A stretch of 64,000 nt of DNA from Phaeosaccion multiseriatum (lineage: Eukaryota > Ochrophyta, other classes). Position 1 is the stretch's first letter. Each line of letters opens with the position of its first letter. Shown here piece after piece: positions 63,506 to 64,000 of the stretch. The position numbers and the translations under genes are program-made. Location of the stretch: positions 3,286,001-3,350,000 of the forward strand of contig OZ218950.1 of NCBI GenBank assembly GCA_965112735.1, written 5' to 3'. The notes under the pieces were generated by a model, which made no database searches, was not told the origin of the DNA, and saw only the letters and a list, made by a program, of their open reading frames with translations.

Positions 63506-64000
63506 GTCGCCGCTTGGCTGTCGGGTTCGACTTCTTGATTGCTTCACTCCTTCGACTGCTTCGACTGGCGTCGGGTGCCGAGCGACCACTTGACCGCGCT
63601 TGGCTTCTGTGAGGCTGTGATTGATTGCTCGTCTCTCTGAGACTCGGCATCGCGGCTCTCGTCCCAATCAAGCAAGACGACGGTGGCACCAAACAGAGCC
63701 ACGACGGCAAGCAATCAAGCAAGCCGACTCGGGCCGCTGTGGGGCTCATCGGCAAGGCGGACTTGTAGTGGTGTGTATACTTTATATATATAGTCACCCT
63801 TATAAACTGAAACTGAAAGTGTGTGTGTGGGTGTGTGAGAGAGAGACAGACGAGAGGGTCATGGTGAGGAGGAGGGGGATCGCGTGCACGATTGGAGAAC
63901 CAAGAGTAGACCCCCCCCGATGATGAAGCGACAACCGCCGAACAAGGGAGAGCTCGCGCCAGGACCGGCATGCCCCTCCACGCAAAGGGCGTGAGGAGGA
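63506..64000. other. Downstream flank, no gene seen
   Basis: This contains a short CGACTGCTTCGACTGG repeat near 63547, a TATATATATA stretch at about 63783-63792 and a GA/GT microsatellite at about 63820-63850. No supported exon up to the window end. Confidence 0.6.

Noticed and set aside
63515-63545. A tRNA T-loop-like GGTTCGA string
   Set aside because: No matching acceptor stem, D-arm or anticodon arm can be drawn around it.

Overview
This is nuclear DNA from a eukaryote. The genes are split by GT-AG introns, and the exons recovered by joining matched splice phases give uninterrupted proteins. Introns and spacers are full of microsatellites (GTCT, ACTC, TATC, CTC/GAG, CAG, CT and G runs), and the coding sequence is GC-rich with many Gly, Gln, Ala and Ser runs. 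The gene set (two mTERF proteins, a PPR-SMR protein, a ThiE/TenI-type protein with a hydrophobic N-terminus, a fungal-type GT2 synthase, a flagellar C1a-32/CLAMP protein, a stramenopile-style Crypton recombinase) fits a flagellated stramenopile or other secondary-plastid alga. That placement is inference; no rRNA or organelle marker is present.

Layout. 0.3-3.4 kb (-): eight-exon Cys-rich membrane protein with an IQ motif. 3.9-4.8 kb (+): ThiE/TenI-fold protein. 5.8-7.9 kb (+): thaumatin-like protein with a small inverted-repeat element in its intron. 8.1-10.3 kb (-): a reading frame that is broken several times. 10.3-12.7 kb (-): a small membrane protein, then NTAN1, divergent from a PPR-SMR gene (12.9-15.5 kb, +). 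16.3-19.5 kb (-): GT2 synthase. 20.6-20.8 kb: a Mutator-like miniature element. 21.2-23.3 kb (-): ankyrin protein. 23.4-29.1 kb (+): two tandem mTERF paralogues, the second with a histone-H1-like tail.

29.3-33.4 kb is a mobile element of about 4.1 kb. It has 28-bp terminal inverted repeats beginning at TTAA and carries a Crypton-type tyrosine recombinase that runs, across one homopolymer frameshift, into a Cys/His-rich zinc-finger-like end. This is the most unusual object in the window, because known Cryptons are described as lacking terminal inverted repeats.

33.6-46.6 kb (+): a 23-exon UBA/RWD/DEAH-box RNA helicase of the DHX29/DHX57 type. 46.8-47.0 kb: another inverted-repeat pair. 47.1-52.1 kb (-): a six-exon hAT-transposase-derived gene loaded with Gly/Gln/Ser runs. 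52.5-57.9 kb (+): a type II membrane O-fucosyltransferase-like protein with a coiled-coil stalk made of 34-residue repeats. 59.3-60.1 kb (-): C1a-32/CABCOCO1-like flagellar protein. 60.3-63.5 kb (+): a protein with about seven membrane segments and a Cys-rich N-terminus, with a roughly 280-bp CTC repeat in a GC-AG intron.

The genes are unrelated housekeeping and accessory loci rather than one pathway. The shared themes are repeat-rich introns, low-complexity expansion inside proteins, and at least five DNA-transposon traces. All exon models are by eye, with no transcript or database support.
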